DNA of 64,000 nucleotides, from NCBI GenBank assembly GCA_038380435.1, contig JAWZYU010000011.1, positions 80,700,501 to 80,764,500 of the forward strand, written 5' to 3'. Source of the stretch: Ryuthela nishihirai. Taxonomy: Eukaryota; Arthropoda; Arachnida; Araneae; Heptathelidae. This document shows positions 62,925-64,000 of the stretch, piece after piece (positions within the stretch are counted from its first letter, which is position 1; each line of letters begins with the position of its first letter). The notes below the pieces were generated by a model. It was not told where the DNA came from, made no database searches, and saw only the letters and a list, made by a program, of their open reading frames with translations. The translations under genes were made by a program, and so were the position numbers.

Positions 62925-64000
62925 TACAAAGTTGAACCACCTAATGCCAAGATACTGCGTAAGCATTTAGAATCAAAGGCATCAGGTTTCTTGTTATCCT
63001 GCTTACAAATGGTCTATGTTTCTCTACCATAACTAACCTTAGAATGAACCAAACTATAATATTACAGTTTAGTCTTTAGGTGTTACACGCCTATTTTTCC
63101 ACACTCTCTGTAGATTCTTAAAAGTCCCAGCGGAAATCCCTATTCTTCTATTTTTCTCATGCCGCACATCACCAGTATCTATTACGTAGCTCCCAGGATA
63201 ATGAAACTGAGATACTTGCTCAAGAGCCATTTAAAGCAACTGAAAAACCATCTGCCTGACCAATTTTCATCACTTAAGTTTTTTCTCTGTTTATTACCAA
63301 ACCTACTCTATTACCAGTCTCATCAACAGCCCTAATGAACGAATTTATCTCATCACATTCATTAGTCAATAGGACCAAATCATCTGCATAATCTAATCGG
63401 AAATTGTGAAATCTCTAGACCATTTAAGGCCAAAATCTTTCCCTTGCAAAGAATTTCGCATAACATAATCAATTGCCAAATTAAGGAGAAAAGGAGACAA
63501 AATGCACCCTTGTCTAACTCCACTAGCAAAGTTAAACTAATCGCTACAAGCTTTACCAACTCTCACATATGATTTGATGTTAATATAATGAGCTTTCATT
63601 ACACCAGTGGCGCACTCAGGATTTAATCTTGGGGGAGGCCGAGGGGCCCTCTGTCCTAGCTCGGGCAAACGAAGTAGCGCTTGGTTCGCCCGATTCTTTC
63701 GTCTTGTGTTCACAGCGGCCGCGATTCCCGAGAGCTATAGGGTATTCCCATCTTATGTGACCGCTAATTCATAAGTAGTATAGAAATGGAAGACACGACA
63801 CAACATAAATATAAAAAATGAATTTTAATTAGGAAAAGATTTTTGGAAATATTTCTAGTGTTTTTTTTTCTTCTTTGGGAGGGGGGGTGCCAGGGTCCCT
63901 TGGCCCACTAACTACACTAACTAACTTATCAAATATTCCATGTGATCCAAGTTTCTGAATCTCTAAACATTTCTCAAAAATCTTCTTATGTCAAAATATT
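62925..64000 (-). mobile_element. RTE copy 3, interrupted and cut by the window end
   Basis: It is colinear with copy 2 at about 25240-26050: AAGTTGAACCACCTAATGCC at 62930, the NYLGSYV block near 63190, a DYADD block near 63380 and QGCILSPFL near 63500. An unrelated insertion fills about 63605-63917; RTE text resumes at 63925 and leaves the window. Many frameshifts are present. Confidence 0.8.
63605..63917. mobile_element. small non-coding insertion in RTE copy 3
   Basis: About 310 bp lie between blocks that are contiguous in copy 2 (25875-25925). It starts near CCAGTGGCGCACTCAGGA and ends near TTGGCCCACTAACTAC. The tips share only AGTGG as inverted ends, so its class is uncertain; a hAT-like MITE is possible. 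Confidence 0.45.

Overview
This is a window of repeat-rich, AT-rich animal nuclear DNA. It has no bacterial features and no recognisable single-copy host gene. The mixture of RTE, Jockey/CR1-like and I-like non-LTR retrotransposons, Gypsy LTR elements, mariner elements with a DUF4817-like N-terminus, Tc1 and pogo elements, tRNA-derived SINEs and Polintons points to an invertebrate, most likely an arthropod. That assignment is inference from repeat content only.

The main content is two Polinton (Maverick)/adintovirus-like elements, each inserted in the endonuclease region of an RTE-type retrotransposon copy and each flanked by a 6-bp target duplication. Element A (889-15340, TSD ATTACC/ATTGCC) is an old, rearranged fold-back: two inverted arms of about 4.6 kb surround a 2.6-kb core holding a decayed tandem-PC4-like gene and a decayed integrase. 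Each arm carries fragments of the PolB exonuclease region in head-to-head orientation. A non-LTR retrotransposon (11360-13569) sits in the right arm. Element B (27569-37130, TSD CATATC on both sides) is much better preserved. On the + strand it has a two-domain PC4-like gene, a small membrane-anchored PC4-like ORF, a retrovirus-type integrase with chromodomain, a penton/minor capsid gene broken by one frameshift, a small basic core-like protein, the double-jelly-roll major capsid protein, an adenovirus-type cysteine protease, an A32-like packaging ATPase, a pX-like hydrophobic/basic protein and a small coiled-coil protein. The genes are tightly packed and often overlap by 4 to 97 nt. On the - strand there is only the zinc-finger N-terminus of PolB, which ends at a 14-bp hairpin just after the first exonuclease motif. 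B therefore keeps its integration and virion modules but has lost its own polymerase.

Layout: 1-888 and 15341-17320, RTE copy 1 (+) with a mariner derivative at 229-805 and split by element A. 17321-23560, AT-rich DNA with SINE copies. 23560-24838, degraded Jockey-like element (-). 24841-27568 and 37131-about 38030, RTE copy 2 (-), split by element B. 38040-38880, degraded non-LTR RT (-). 39062-40440, a SINE split by a Tc1 element. 41087-42478 and 43422-44022, mariner elements. 46598-53130, a decayed Gypsy element with both LTRs. 54237-56000, a related solo LTR split by a Tc1 element. 57815-58775, a Tc1-like transposase remnant. 59658-59984, a MITE with a nested SINE. 60030-61780, an I-like element with RNase H (-). 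62225-62920, the 3' end of a pogo/Tigger element. 62925-64000, RTE copy 3 (-) with a small insertion.

All identifications come from reading motifs by eye. No alignment or database search was run.
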